A stretch of 64,000 bases of DNA from Cyclina sinensis (GCA_012932295.1 JAAONU010000016.1:42315241-42379240); one strand, 5' to 3'; counted from the first letter of the stretch, positions 51,701 to 63,263 are shown. Program-made: numbers and translations. Notes: generated from the sequence alone by a model not told the origin.

Positions 51701-54700
51701 CCGTAAGCTGCATAAATACATGTACCAGTATGAAAGAAAAGATTAATAAAATAACATTTTGATCTACGGTGATTTTAAAATGATATCTTTAAAATAGTTT
51801 AAATGACATATCATATTTAGAAAGTAAAAAGGACAGACCATGGAAAAAATAAAGAAACAATAAACAGACGAATGATGTTTTTGTTAGAAACTTAGACTTG
51901 CCGCACATGCGTATTGGCGGGAAAATATACTTCAGTGGCCACGAGGAAACTAAAAACGGTCAACAACATGTCTTTGTATTATCATCTTTATTTACCCGTA
52001 GATACAAAAACAGTTACTGTTTTGTGAAACTGTCTTATCACCTGTAATATGACTACCGGAACAATATGTAAAACATACATCAAATGTTAAGCCTAGGAAT
52101 TGGAACATTGAGATCGTCTAGTCGTCGATTTTATACGAGTATCCGGATAGTCTATACGAGTATTCGGATACCGTTTTAGGTATTCGTTGACATCCCTACT
52201 TCTAAATGATTTATATTGTATATACAGGAAATTTAAAGACAATTTAGGCCTCTGACTGCCTGTCTGTGCTGTGAGACCGAAGCTGCTCAAAGATAATAAT
52301 ACACCTCACCTTGCACCACTTCCCGCCAGCAAAAACTGTTTGCTTGGGAAAGGCAAAAGGTCTGAGGAACTCTTTAGTTTGAGGACAGCAAGGCCATTCA
52401 ATCTTAAAGGGATACACAGGCAAATGAGTACCCCAAAAGTTAAAACTGATATTATTTGCTCAAATCACGTTCAATATGAAGAACTTTAAATTCCCAGTAT
52501 GTTTCTAGTGAAATGCGGGCTTGAACGTAAATATTTGAACGTTCTTTAACAAAGAGTAAAACGTAAACGAAATCACCGAGTTATTTTCAAATAGGCTGTG
52601 ACAAAAACAACCAATCGTCGTTTCTCTTGGGTTGTTTTTGCTCTAGATCACGTGACAGGTACTTCAACCATCCAATCATTCACTGCGAAATGTAGCGCGA
52701 AATCTAAATTTTCTATCTAGACCCACGTGGGTCAAGTTAGGAAACCACCCGATTTTTCATTTAAAAAGAGGAAATCTTTATAACTGGGACAGATCATTGT
52801 ATTTATTTCGATCACATTTATAGTATATTCATAGAACGAATGAGAAAGAAAGCATAAAACTTTTGCCGGTATATCCCTTTAATGACTGACGTACCTTTAA
52901 ACAAGAAAGCCTATAAATATGACACACAGAATAACATTTACAGATTCACAGCTGAATTAAGCAAGCACATTTCAAAACCGATACACATAATGTGACCTAC
53001 CCATGCTCCCTAAAATGAAGCTGAACATGTTCAATGGGCCCAAATCTTGTGAAGTGATCCTTCAGCTGATGTCGTGAATAGCTGTTTGGTAGACCCCCTA
53101 CATACACAATCCTTCTTTCTTTCTGTAAATATAAAATTCACTATAAATAGCAAGTTCTTGTCAGATGTCAAGAAAGGCAAATCTCAGTCTGACTTCTGAT
53201 CAAGAAAACTTTTTTATAATTATACAGAGGGAAAAAACAACAGAAAACTGCACCTAAGACTCCAGAAATGCTAGTCCATCAAAAATAGTTAATATTTACC
53301 ATCTGCTGTTCTTTCTCCTCTTCTCTTTGTTTTTTCCTTTCTTCTCTCCATCTTTCCCGAGATTCATCCCTCACTCTTTTAACTTCCCTCCTTCTGCTTT
53401 GGCTCCTGCAAATATCCAGAATAAAACTTGCTTTACATTCAAGAAAATATCACTGTAAATATGGCTCAGAGAATAGCCTAAACACTTTTTGCTGAAAACC
53501 TTAACACTTAATAATAACCTACTGGTTGTTTGAATGTTAAACATGCGTAAATAGCAAACATCTTTAACTTTTGTCATTTTAGTCTTTACTAAGTTTAGTA
53601 TTATCAGACATCAGTTTACTGGATCTATCTAGGATCCAGTGTACACACCTGCTTCTACTTCTATAATCTCTTGACCCTGACCTTGAATAGCATAACCTTG
53701 ACCTGAAAAAAAAGTAAATCATGTATGACTTATAAATCTTCAACAATTCTCTTCAGAATTTCTCTTTTCCCAAAGGACTTCTTCCTTACAACTTTTTAGC
53801 AACAAGCACAATTCGGCTAAAAGTAAATTTTTCTCTCTGGAGGTGGTATTGAATTTTATCTCTGTATATTTACTCAAGTTTCAATTCTTACTGTGACTAC
53901 TAGTAAGAGTGATTGATTTCATCAATACAGACTGAATCACTGATAAACAGTCCTACATTAGTGCATTGGTTTAGGTCTGTGTAAAGTCTTCTGTCTCAGC
54001 AAAAACTGTAGAATTGTATTATTACATCACACCTAAAACAAGCTTTCTCCTTTTCAACTACAAAGCATTTAAAGTATAAAATACCTAGGTATCAAAGCTT
54101 TTCTGAGCAATCAAGACCAACCCTTGAAATTATGATATTGTACCATTTATATAAGAAATATAAAATAAATTCACCTTGACCTTGATCGACCTCTAAATTG
54201 CCTTGACCTTCCTCTACTTCTGGACTGTGTTCTTCTAGAACGATCTCCTCTTAAATCTCTTTCTCTTCTCCAAGAACGATCCGGTGACCTTGTAGGTGAT
54301 CTTGATGAGACAGATGGTGACCTTGAACCGCAGGTAGAACAAGACAATGACCTTGAACTGAAACATCAAAATTTTACAAAATATACACTATTTCTAAATT
54401 CATCCCCTTTGGTCCTTTCTCATTTTTACAAGTGCCTGTTTCAATGCACAGAACAATCATGAACATGCAAAGTTAAGAGTACATTATCTATACATACTAA
54501 GAATTCTGCATTATTACTTTTGGTGGTGAAAAAAAAAATGAGATTATAAGCCTGTCAGAAAAGCAACTCCAAAAATAGTAGCAATAGTCCATGCTCCCTA
54601 ATTTTCTTTCCCAAGAGTTCTTAATTAAACAAGGAGGAGACACTACTTTTTCATGGTTTAATCTCTATCACCTGATGCTGATTCTTTTCAAAACATACTA

Positions 54701-57700
54701 GTTTCATTACCTTTCACGGCTTCCTGATCGTGAATTTGACCTACAACATGATGAGTTTGAGCATGATGAATCTGAGCAGGATGACCCTGAACTTGAGTAT
54801 CCAGAACATGATGAGTATGACCTTCTACGATGTCTATTGTTACGCTGTGCTGTCCTTGACCTAGAAAAAGACCTTGACCGACTTCTAGAACGAGATCGTG
54901 TTTTAGACCGTGAAGGTCGCACTGAAAGATCTGGGCTATGAGTGAGACTAGAGTATCCACTACTGGCTTTACTTTCATCATTACTTTTCTGAGAACTTCC
55001 ATCTTGTAATGAATCATATTTTGTACTGTTTGTGAAAGAACTGCAATATTCAGGCAGTTTACTGTAAGTAGAAGGGTCTCTTTCGGGTGAAATATCCCTT
55101 TCAAAATAGTCATGAACAGTTATACCACCTCTCTTTGTTACACAGGAAGCAGTCTTCTTCACCTGTTTCCTAGGTATTGACAACGCTGTGTAATACGAAG
55201 GCAACTTATCAAAATACTGAGCAGGATCATCATGATCCTCATAAAGATTATCTCTACTCTTTGATGATTTCAGACCTTTATCCTTATATGAATCATCCTC
55301 GATTATTTCCCCTTCTTCAACATCAAAGTCATGCTCAATATTGAAAGCTGAGTCTTTTCCATCACAAGATGTCCCAGAATGCACTGCACTCCTGGAATAA
55401 TCATGGTCAGAGAAGTGCTCAAAATACTGGTCTTTTGTATTTTCAGCCTTCTTTCTGACCTCTGAATCCGGCTGAACACCTTTTGCATCTGTCACAACCA
55501 CAGGATCAACTTTGTTCTCTTTAGACCGGTCTCTTTTCACTGCATCCTTCGACTGGTTTTTCTTAACTGTTTTTTCCTCCTCTAGTGCAATGCTGTCTTT
55601 CAATTCGGCATTTTGCATCATAACGCGCTGCAGCCTTCTAGGCGTACAGTTGGCAGGAAGGGCCACTGGGTGACCCCTTGTCATGGCACGGCCCCTGCCT
55701 CTTTTGGCAGGGACCATCATTGGTAACATCACAGCTGTCTTTGGTTTGTTTGAGGATTTAAGTCTTTGTAATATATCACTTGATAATTCTTTTTTTTCTA
55801 CATTACCTGTGAATACAAAAAAAATTCAACAGATTAATATACCTAACATAAGTTGATATGTTTTATTCAGTTATCTCATTTGCAGGTGCTAACATGATAC
55901 ACAAAATCCATTCCATAATACTAAACAACAGATATCTTTTGGTCAATATCAGATGCACAAAAATAATAACCCTAAATGATAAAAGTTTCAAACAATTTTT
56001 GATCCTGTGAAAGTCATCCCAGAAACCTAGTCACAGAACAAACCCTAAAAAATGTTTTTTCAAACTTACCATTTCTATCTTTCACATCCAACGGTTGTAC
56101 TGGGGTATGAAGAGTAAATACAGGTGTTTCAGTCTTCACTTCATCAACAGCATTGTTGTCCAAGTTCTGGGAGGCTAAAAAATGTTTGTGTACAAAGGTT
56201 TTAAATTTCAAGCAGACACACCTAACAAGGAGATGTTTATCAATGAAATATCTATCACTTTATTCCTTTAACACTTTAGTTCTTAATTTTGGAATCACAA
56301 CAGTCAGCAAGCATTACCATCTCAACTACAATAAACTTAAACCATCACACAAAAATAACTGGTTTATTCAAAGAAGCTTTTAAAACTCCTTTAGCTGTTA
56401 CTTGAGGTGGGTGAAAATAAAGCAATCAATACAGTCTATAGGAAAATAATACAGCAGGAATGTTAATAACATACAGAATATTTGCAGAAGACATAAAAAA
56501 GAAAACACATGATTGGCCTTACCCTCCTCAAACTGTTCCAGAAGACCTTCAACGTCTACTGCTTCAATTACATTTTTCAGTACGGGTTCACTTTTGGTTC
56601 TCAATATTGGCTGTTCAGTTATGACCGGTTCACTCTGGCAGCGTGGAATTAAAGGCTCTGTCATAGCGATTTGCTCAGACACAGATATTTCTGCCATTAC
56701 ATCATCAATTATTGTCTGCTCCATAACATCGAGATCCTGAAACATTTAACACAATAATCAGCAAGCAATCACCTATTCTACAAGAAATTAATCCAAAAAA
56801 TTTGCAGAAATTTTATCAGTGCAACATAAGTAATGATTTTCTTTATGCAGTCATGCTTTGATGAATACATCTCAAGCAAAGCTGTGTGATTTACTCAAGA
56901 CTATATGGGTCAATAGCTTCAAAATGTACTTCTATGTAGTTTACATATATGGGTCAATAGCTTCAAAAGGTACTTCTAAGTAGTTTGCACATATGGGTCA
57001 ATAGCTTCAAAATGTACATTTTAAGTCGTTTGCACATATGGGTCAACAGCTTCAAAAGGTACTTATATGTAGTTTGCACATATAGGTGAATAGCTTCAAA
57101 AGGTACTTATACATAGTTTGCACATATAGGTCAATAGCTTCAAAATGTACTTTTTAAGTAGTTTGCACATACGAGTCAATAGCTTCAAAAGGTATTTATA
57201 TGCAGTTTGCACATATAGGTCCATAGCTTCAAAATGTACTTTTTAAGTAGTTTGCACATATGGGTCAATAGCTTCAAAATGTACCTCTAAAGTAGTTTGC
57301 ACATATAGGTGAATAGCTTCAAAAGGTACTTATATGTAGTTTGCACATATAGGTCAATAGCTTCAAAATGTACTTTTTAAGTAGTTTGCACATATGAGTC
57401 AACAGCTTCAAAATGTACTTCTTAAGTAGTTTGCACATATAGGTGAATAGCTTCAAAAGGTACTTATACATAGTTTGCACATATGGGTGATTATAGCTTC
57501 AAAAGGTACTTATATGTAGTTTGCACATATGGGTCAATAGCTTCAAAAGGTACTTATACGTAGTTTGCACATATGGGTCAATAGCTTCAAAAGGTACTTA
57601 TACATAGTTTGCACATATGGGTCAATAGCTTCAAAAGGTACTTATACATAGTTTGCACATATGGGTCAATAGCTTCAAAAGGAACTTATACGTAGTTTGC

Positions 57701-58919
57701 ACATATGGGTCAATAGCTTCAAAAGGTACTTATACGTAGTTTGCACATATGGGTCAATAGCTTCAAAAGGTACTTATACGTAGTTTGCACATATGGGTCA
57801 ATAGCTTCAAAAGGTACTTATACGTAGTTTGCACATATGGGTCAATAGCTTCAATAGGTACTTATACGTAGTTTGCACATATGGGTCAATATTTTTAGAA
57901 TTTACTTCTTAGTAGTTTGCAGATATGGGTCAATATCTTTAAAATGTACTTCTTAGTAGTTTGCACATATGGGTCAATAGCTTTAGAATGAACTAGGAAT
58001 GTAGTTTGTTTTCATGTAATCTGTGAGTCTAAAATAAAAATGCAGTGATTTCAAAGCAAGTTCCTTAATAAAAACTGCACTTATTCTGTAGCAAAGTAGA
58101 AGTCTTTTTGTTTTTATATTGTTACTAAGTTACTTATATGATAATAATCACTTACAATCGTATCCAGAAAGTTGTGCCCTAGGACATCAAAGTTCTGGTC
58201 AGCCATAATATCCATCAGTAAATCTGCAATGCAAAGAAAGAGATCTAGTAACTTGTGTTAAACTTTTTTTTCACTTTACACTTTTTTTTACACGAGAGTC
58301 TCCTGCACTAACAAATCTAAACATGCTATAACAGCCTGCCACAATAATACCAGTTCTAATGCCAATGAAAACTTTTTCCCATCCTCAGGGATGTCTACTA
58401 TTAAGCAGAAATATGAACTAGCTATCCTTCATAAAAATAGTGCAATCTCTGAGACACTAAAATGCATATTTTCAAAGTACATCCATACAAAACCTAATGA
58501 ACTGCATATGAAACCATATATTCAAAACCATAAAAACGAAACCATACACAGTTTAATCTATAACCTTACCATAGCAAAACTTCAACATTCTAATGTTTGC
58601 ACCAGTTAAAACCAGATCACTACCCTAACGCTAACAGTGACAAGTATATAATACTTATCATAAAATTCACACAGGTAGATCAGTGTTTCAAATGCATAAT
58701 TTGTTTTCACTTTATCTTTGCATGAAATAAATTCTCACAGGTATTTAAAGCAAGTTATCTACATTTATACAGTGTGACACTATTTCAATGCAAACTGAAT
58801 GTACCATCTGTCACAATCTGGTAAAGTTTCGATTTTTTTTTTACCGTATGAGCTGCCTATAAAAGAATCAAGTTACCATCTATATTATCCAATAGGCTTG
58901 AATCAAAGTAATCCGTCAT
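48766..58919 (-). CDS. PPARGC1 (spargel-like): PGC-1/spargel-type transcriptional coactivator
   Basis: Invertebrate member of the PGC-1 family, coactivators of nuclear receptors and NRF-type factors that drive mitochondrial gene expression. Twelve coding exons from 5' to 3': 58877-58919, 58156-58223, 56523-56736, 56070-56174, 54711-55806, 54175-54357, 53649-53702, 53300-53405, 53001-53122, 50805-50863, 49985-50071 and 48766-48875. All GT-AG borders and phases agree; 748 residues, no frame break. The N-terminus is an acidic activation region with an LXXLL-like IDDLL (residues 13-17). Exon 5 carries DHDY (residues 277-280, at 55397-55408), the HCF-1-binding type motif of PGC-1 proteins. Exons 5-8 encode an RS domain. 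Exons 9-11 encode the RRM: RNP2-like IVYVGGL, RNP1-like NYGFVTFR, then the family signature YTCDAFAAIE and CFGGRRQFCDVEYADL. The end LDFDELLRQA is the PGC-1 C-terminal motif. Whether it is closer to alpha, beta or PPRC1 cannot be decided; it is probably pre-duplicate. Confidence 0.93.
49081..49875. repeat. Repeats in PGC-1 intron 11
   Basis: Two related segments, 49081-49190 and 49773-49875, share 'tatgaaggagttcgaacc' followed by 'gtctcacgacttca' and 'tttactgttcctgc'. They include a B-box-like complement, which suggests a decayed tRNA-derived SINE. Between them, 49320-49660 is a diverged tandem array of roughly 31-33-bp units based on 'ggtaagacaaaaccctccaa' plus 'tgatttttca', about ten units. 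Confidence 0.65.
50947..52198. mobile_element. hAT-like non-autonomous DNA transposon in PGC-1 intron 9
   Basis: The element begins TAGGGATGTCAACGAGTAT and ends with the inverse ...TATTCGTTGACATCCCTA. It is flanked by a perfect 8-base duplication CTTCTAAA (50939-50946 and 52199-52206). An 8-bp target duplication with TAGGGATG-type ends is the hAT signature. Subterminal 'gtatccg' and 'cggatac' motifs repeat at both ends. At 1252 bp with only short frames it lacks an intact transposase. The perfect duplication suggests a fairly recent insertion. Confidence 0.9.
52408..52878. mobile_element. TTAA-flanked MITE in PGC-1 intron 9
   Basis: AGGGATA at the left and TATCCCT at the right are inverse, and both are flanked by TTAA (52404-52407 and 52879-52882). 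A second inverted pair lies just inside (cacaggc / gccggta, imperfect). TTAA duplication is the piggyBac pattern, but the termini are too short to be sure. The interior contains 'cacgtgac' and 'cccacgtggg' palindromes. No coding sequence. Confidence 0.6.
56900..58009. repeat. 44-bp minisatellite in PGC-1 intron 2, about 25 units
   Basis: The unit is close to 'gtacttatacgtagtttgca' + 'catatgggtcaatagcttca' + 'aaag', repeated from about 56900 to 58009. Middle units (57540-57870) are nearly identical; units at both margins are diverged and vary by one or two bases in length. It lies between coding exons 2 and 3 and leaves both splice sites untouched. Confidence 0.95.
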
Positions 58920-60284
58920 TTTTATGTATATAGTAACTTATAATTGTCAACAAACCCTTAATATAAGCGGACCTTAAAGTCAGTCAACTACAAAGAAGTA
59001 TAAAACAAAAATTATTCTGGTGAACTGCCAGCTTCAGTTTTTATTACTTCATGTAACAGTTGCCGGCTACTGAAATTTTAAAATGAACATCTTTTTATCA
59101 ACGGAAAATTTAGATAAACATGTAGGAAATTTTCGGACCATCTTTACAATGCAAAACATCTGCACTAAACAGCTGATAAATGTGAGGTCAGTGTGAAGTG
59201 ACATACAGATAACTATATATGGTATGGCTACACACTTTGTCTGAAAACTGTGTCTTGACTCGGGTAAAGTTAACATCTGACAGTGGTCATGTGAAAAATG
59301 TAAGGTCAGTTAATAAATGTCATGCACACTGGAACCCCGTTAAAGTGCACTTAATTAAAGTTCTGAACTCAGTATAATGCTGCAGTGTTGTGGCTTCCAT
59401 AAAATATAGATAAAAAATCGTATTTTTACACCCGCCATAAAAAAATCTCATTTTAAACATGCATTATTCATTTCATTTTTCACTCTTTAGTATGTCATGT
59501 ATGTACAAATAATGGTGTTTTTAAAAGGACCGGAAAAGAAAAGGAGTGCAAAGCATGCTTAGTGCTGTTTTAATTACCTGCTTGCTTGTCACGACTTTTG
59601 TTTGTGTGTCATAAATGTTCAATACATCTGTACTTGTGAACAATGTACTAAGGTAGCTTAGCTCATGAAAGGTGTGAAAAGCAAGCATACACTATGGTGC
59701 TTCAGTTGCATGTTTGAACAAACTTAATGATTAATGTTTCAGAATGATAGTCAAGTACAACACTTTTACAATAATGAATGCCTGTCTTGAGATTGATGAA
59801 GACGCCATGTTTCGCAAATGTTTCACGTGGTACAACAAGCAGCACCTGCTTCAAGGATACCATATTCTATACTTATCAAGAATTCCCCAAGTAGCCATTT
59901 ATGAAAAATGCCTTTTCCCGTGCATTGTGATCTACGCAAGCCGATTTTTTTTCATAAAATAAAGACTTCTATTAGTCCATATTTACATAAAAAAGAATAA
60001 ATGGCTATGAAAAAGATTTTTTAATTTCCATATTTGCATAAATTTGTAATGAATGGCTAAGAATAAGATTTCTTAATTTAATTGCTTGCATTTTTCGACT
60101 GCTTATTAACCTGTTGCCGACACCTGGAATAACACTGCTATTTTCACAGTATTTACTTATATATTGGGTGTAAATTCGTTCCAAGCATCCAGTAAACTGA
60201 TAATTAATTTAGTTGTTCTTGACAATGTAGCATTGTAAAGGCATTATTATCAGTAAGAATTCTAACTTAAAAATTTCAACAAGA
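58920..60284. other. Upstream region of PGC-1, no gene seen
   Basis: Holds the presumed promoter and 5' UTR of the minus-strand PGC-1 gene, but no core promoter element could be identified with confidence. At about 59879-59972 is the dispersed segment shared with 2461-2550. A 72-codon frame at 59744 shows no protein-like features. Confidence 0.4.
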
Positions 60285-60510
60285 ACTGTCACTCGAAGAA
60301 TGACAATGCCCTCAAAGTAGTGCTTTGACCTTTGAGCCGAGGACCAGTCATTCAGGGGTCAAGGTAAAATAAATATAGATCAATGGGAAGGTCTTGTCCA
60401 AAGGGGTTTTATGTCCAAGTTTGAAGTATACCCACTTTCTAATAAGCAAGTTATGGCCAATGTTAAAGTTTCTGACAGAATGACGGATGGACTGATGGGC
60501 ATACAGTTAA
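60285..60510 (+). repeat. Dispersed repeat, second copy of the 19725 family
   Basis: Shares 'gacaatgccctcaaagtagt', 'ggtcattcaggggtcaaggt', 'gggaaggtcttgtccaaagg' and 'aagttatggccaatgttaaa' with 19725-19920, in the same orientation, with one unit instead of two. Confidence 0.8.
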
Positions 60511-60560
60511 ATCAAAGCAGCTGAACCGTAAATCAATGCAACTGTATATCACATCATTTA

Positions 60561-61361
60561 CCGTAAACGCTCGAATATAATACACACTTTTTTTCAAGAA
60601 TTTTCAGTATCCACAAAGGGGTGCGTATTATACACGTGGGTGGGCCGTCAGACAATTTTTTCCAGCTTGAAAACCCGTAAAATACTGACCAAAAGTCAAT
60701 AATTTCTGTCCAAATGATCATGTTTTCTTTTTTGGTGCACCTTCTTTTTGGAGAGCGTTATTCAGGGGAGAAAACCAGTGTCATCAGTACGGTATTGTAA
60801 AAGCCGTTATAACGCTGTTTTTTTGTTTTTTTTTGTTGTTTTTTTTCTCTTAATGTTTAACTGCTAAAGATTCAATCATATAACCAATGCTTACCGGTAT
60901 TTTGCCCGTCAATATTTGCACTCACACAATTATCGATCAATTAAATTGATAAAGGAGTCGTCCGTCTATTGTTAAACAATAATCAGTGTCGTTTGATGTC
61001 GCCATAATTACGAGATGTTTGTTAACACATCCAAAAGGTATTAAGAAAGGAAGAAAGGTGTGACAATTTGAGATAATGCCATGTTTATTCGATACTTCAT
61101 AAAGAAATAGTTTATAGCGCTCAATGTCCTTAAAGAAATAAATAGTTTAATGCAACCGTAGCGATATTCACGCGATGTAATTATAACGCTCACCAACAAT
61201 GGCCGCTTCCTGAACGTAAAACATGGACAAATGGTAACTCTATTTCCAGACGAAATTTGTGTGCGTATAATATTCCAATGCAAGCTTTTTTTCCCTGATC
61301 TTGAGGCCAGACCAGGGGTGCGTTTTATACACGCTAGCATACAATATTCGAGCGTTTACGG
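60561..61361. mobile_element. TA-flanked TIR element, 801 bp
   Basis: The first 18 bases CCGTAAACGCTCGAATAT are perfectly inverted at the right end. TA flanks both sides (60559-60560 and 61362-61363). Inside the TIRs a second inverted pair occurs: 'gggtgcgtattatacacg' on the left and the same strand's 'ggggtgcgttttatacacgc' followed by the terminus on the right. TA duplication points to the Tc1/mariner/pogo group. The 99-codon minus-strand frame inside has no visible transposase motif, so it is taken as non-autonomous. Confidence 0.85.
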
Positions 61362-61363
61362 TA

Positions 61364-61839
61364 TATGCAAGAACTGCAATTTACAACCAAAGGTAGCTAC
61401 TAACACTGAATGACCTTATCAACAACATTTCAAGAAGTATATGTGGCAATGCTAACTTTGAAAGATAATAATTAAAAATTGCTTTGAATTGTCATTAAAA
61501 TATGGTCAGCTGTTTCGAGAATCAATTGCTTTGAATTGTCATTCTTTGCGTAGACAAACAGGATCATTTGTAAACAAATGCATCAGAATGAGAGCTTCAT
61601 ACATTTATTTGATATTTTTACAGTGATTTTTTTCACTTTTTTGTGAAACAGCCCATGCCTTTTCTTTTGTGAATTTTTAAATGCGTTTAATATCAAAATT
61701 GTGAAAAATAAATGAAACATTAACACCTTAATTCTGAAATATAAAAGAATTATACATGTATTAAAACAATATATGCAGTCTGATTGTCTGTAATGAAACG
61801 GAAAGGATAAATAACTAAAATGTGAGAAATTCAGCTTTG
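61364..61839. other. Intergenic, no gene seen
   Basis: AT-rich. The 20-base phrase 'aattgctttgaattgtcatt' occurs twice about 47 bases apart (near 61476 and 61523). Presumed 3' region of the small minus-strand frame. Confidence 0.4.
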
Positions 61840-62198
61840 TTATTTGTATTTTTGACTGTTTGTTTGAATTTCAACTTTTTTTTTACTTTCTGGCATTACA
61901 TCATTTGGGTCACGAAAAATTGGTAAAATGTCTGTTTCACAAGATTTTTCATGATCAGGCTGTGGTGAGAGCGTTGACTGAGGAGACAAAGTAACTGCTT
62001 CTTGTTCATTTTCAACAATATTTACTGGCAATGACAAGGAATCACATGTAGAATTTTCATTGGAACACTGAAGAGAACTAGGCTGATCACCACGGTCATT
62101 TATTTTTCTTACAGTTTCAAATGCTGAAATATTGTTGGTGTACCAGCGGCACGGCTTTTTAAAAAATTTTTAATATAATATTTGCTGTTTCTTGACAT
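61840..62198 (-). CDS. Small unrecognised protein, 119 residues after one-base correction
   Basis: From ATG at 62196-62198 the frame begins MSRNSKYYIKNF, and after a T6 run (62161-62166 on the + strand as A6) the protein-like sequence continues one frame over as KKPCRWYTN...FETVRKINDRGDQ, then Ser/Pro/Glu-rich to a stop at 61840. With one added base the span is exactly 120 codons including the stop. I do not recognise a family. The 'NFFKKP' opening recalls the N-termini of ZMYM/hAT-derived proteins, which would make it a fragment of a domesticated or dead transposase, but that is a guess. No introns or partner exons were identified. Confidence 0.35.
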
Positions 62199-63020
62199 CT
62201 TCGACGTAGCTAAATAAACCAAATAAACCGATGACCGGCCTTTATGTACGGTCTTGAGCGTCTACTTGACTGGAAGTTAGCGATAAAAGCCATCATACGG
62301 TATTTCTGTACGGCAAATTTGCAGTCTCCGATCGGCATTTTTTCGGCTAAATTCAACAAAGTTTTGCCCAACTTAAGTGTTTATACATCGATTCCATGAA
62401 TAAATAATTTCAAATCAAATTGTTGATGGGCATTGTGAATTTTTCTTCATATTTTTGTGAAATTTTAGCAATTTTTCGGATTGTGAAAAGGCCAATATTC
62501 GGCGTCAAATTTTGGGTAAAAAATCACTGTTTTAAAGCGTAAAATTCATCGAAATGCACGTTATCAAGAACTATGTGAGCTTCTATAATTACTGCGAAAA
62601 ATATTCTCAGAACCATTTCGGGGACATCTGCTGCAGTATCTGGAGACCATGTCCGCGATGAGGATCCTTGATATGCGGTGGATTTGGTCATGTTTTATGG
62701 AACTGGTTGTCCATGACAATCTCGAGGAAAACGAAAGTTCCTCCTGGCGAGTATTGTATATTTCCGGGTGGTAATTAGGGCAAATGGGCAGGGCTAAAAA
62801 GAGCTGGGCCCTGCAGCAGGCTAAAAAGTGCCAGATTAAACATTAACTGATGAGCAATTTAGTTATCTTTTACACTGAGCGATTCAAGAGATCAGATATC
62901 ATATCTGTATGACATGTTCCATCACCAGAGTCTGCAATTAATACAATACTTTTGATATGTGATTAAGAGCATGAATTCATAAATACTGACTCCTTCTGAC
63001 ACACATGTTTTATTTCCATT
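62199..63020. other. No gene seen
   Basis: Unclassified; somewhat higher GC around 62620-62830 without a usable reading frame. Confidence 0.4.
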
Positions 63021-63263
63021 TAAAGTGACTGACTCACAGAATTTAGCTTAATTTTTTTTCTTTAAAATTAGAGATAAGTTGATATATTATGAATAAAACA
63101 TTTTAAGCTTCTATATGTTATGGAAACTGAAGAAAAAGAATTTAACAGGATTCGACTCTATGCCCTTCATGTCAGCAAAATTAGAAGCAGCAACCTAGAC
63201 CCCTGAGCCAGTACAGTATGTTCTTAAAAATGTCAACCCATATCTTTGTCAGTCACTTTAAGG
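63021..63263. mobile_element. Second copy of the 21043 tRNA-like TIR element
   Basis: Starts 'aaagtgactgactcacagaa' and ends 'gtcagtcactttaagg'. The interior is alignable to 21050-21250 ('atttagct', 'tttaaaatt...agagata', 'aggattcgac', 'agcagcaacctagacccctg', 'agcca'). The B box is decayed here. It is shorter than the 21-kb copy because the right-hand 250 bases of that copy are missing. Confidence 0.65.

Noticed and set aside
61041..61340. 99-codon frame inside the TIR element as transposase
   Set aside because: No DDE or helix-turn-helix pattern is recognisable, and part of the frame is made of the inverted terminal region.
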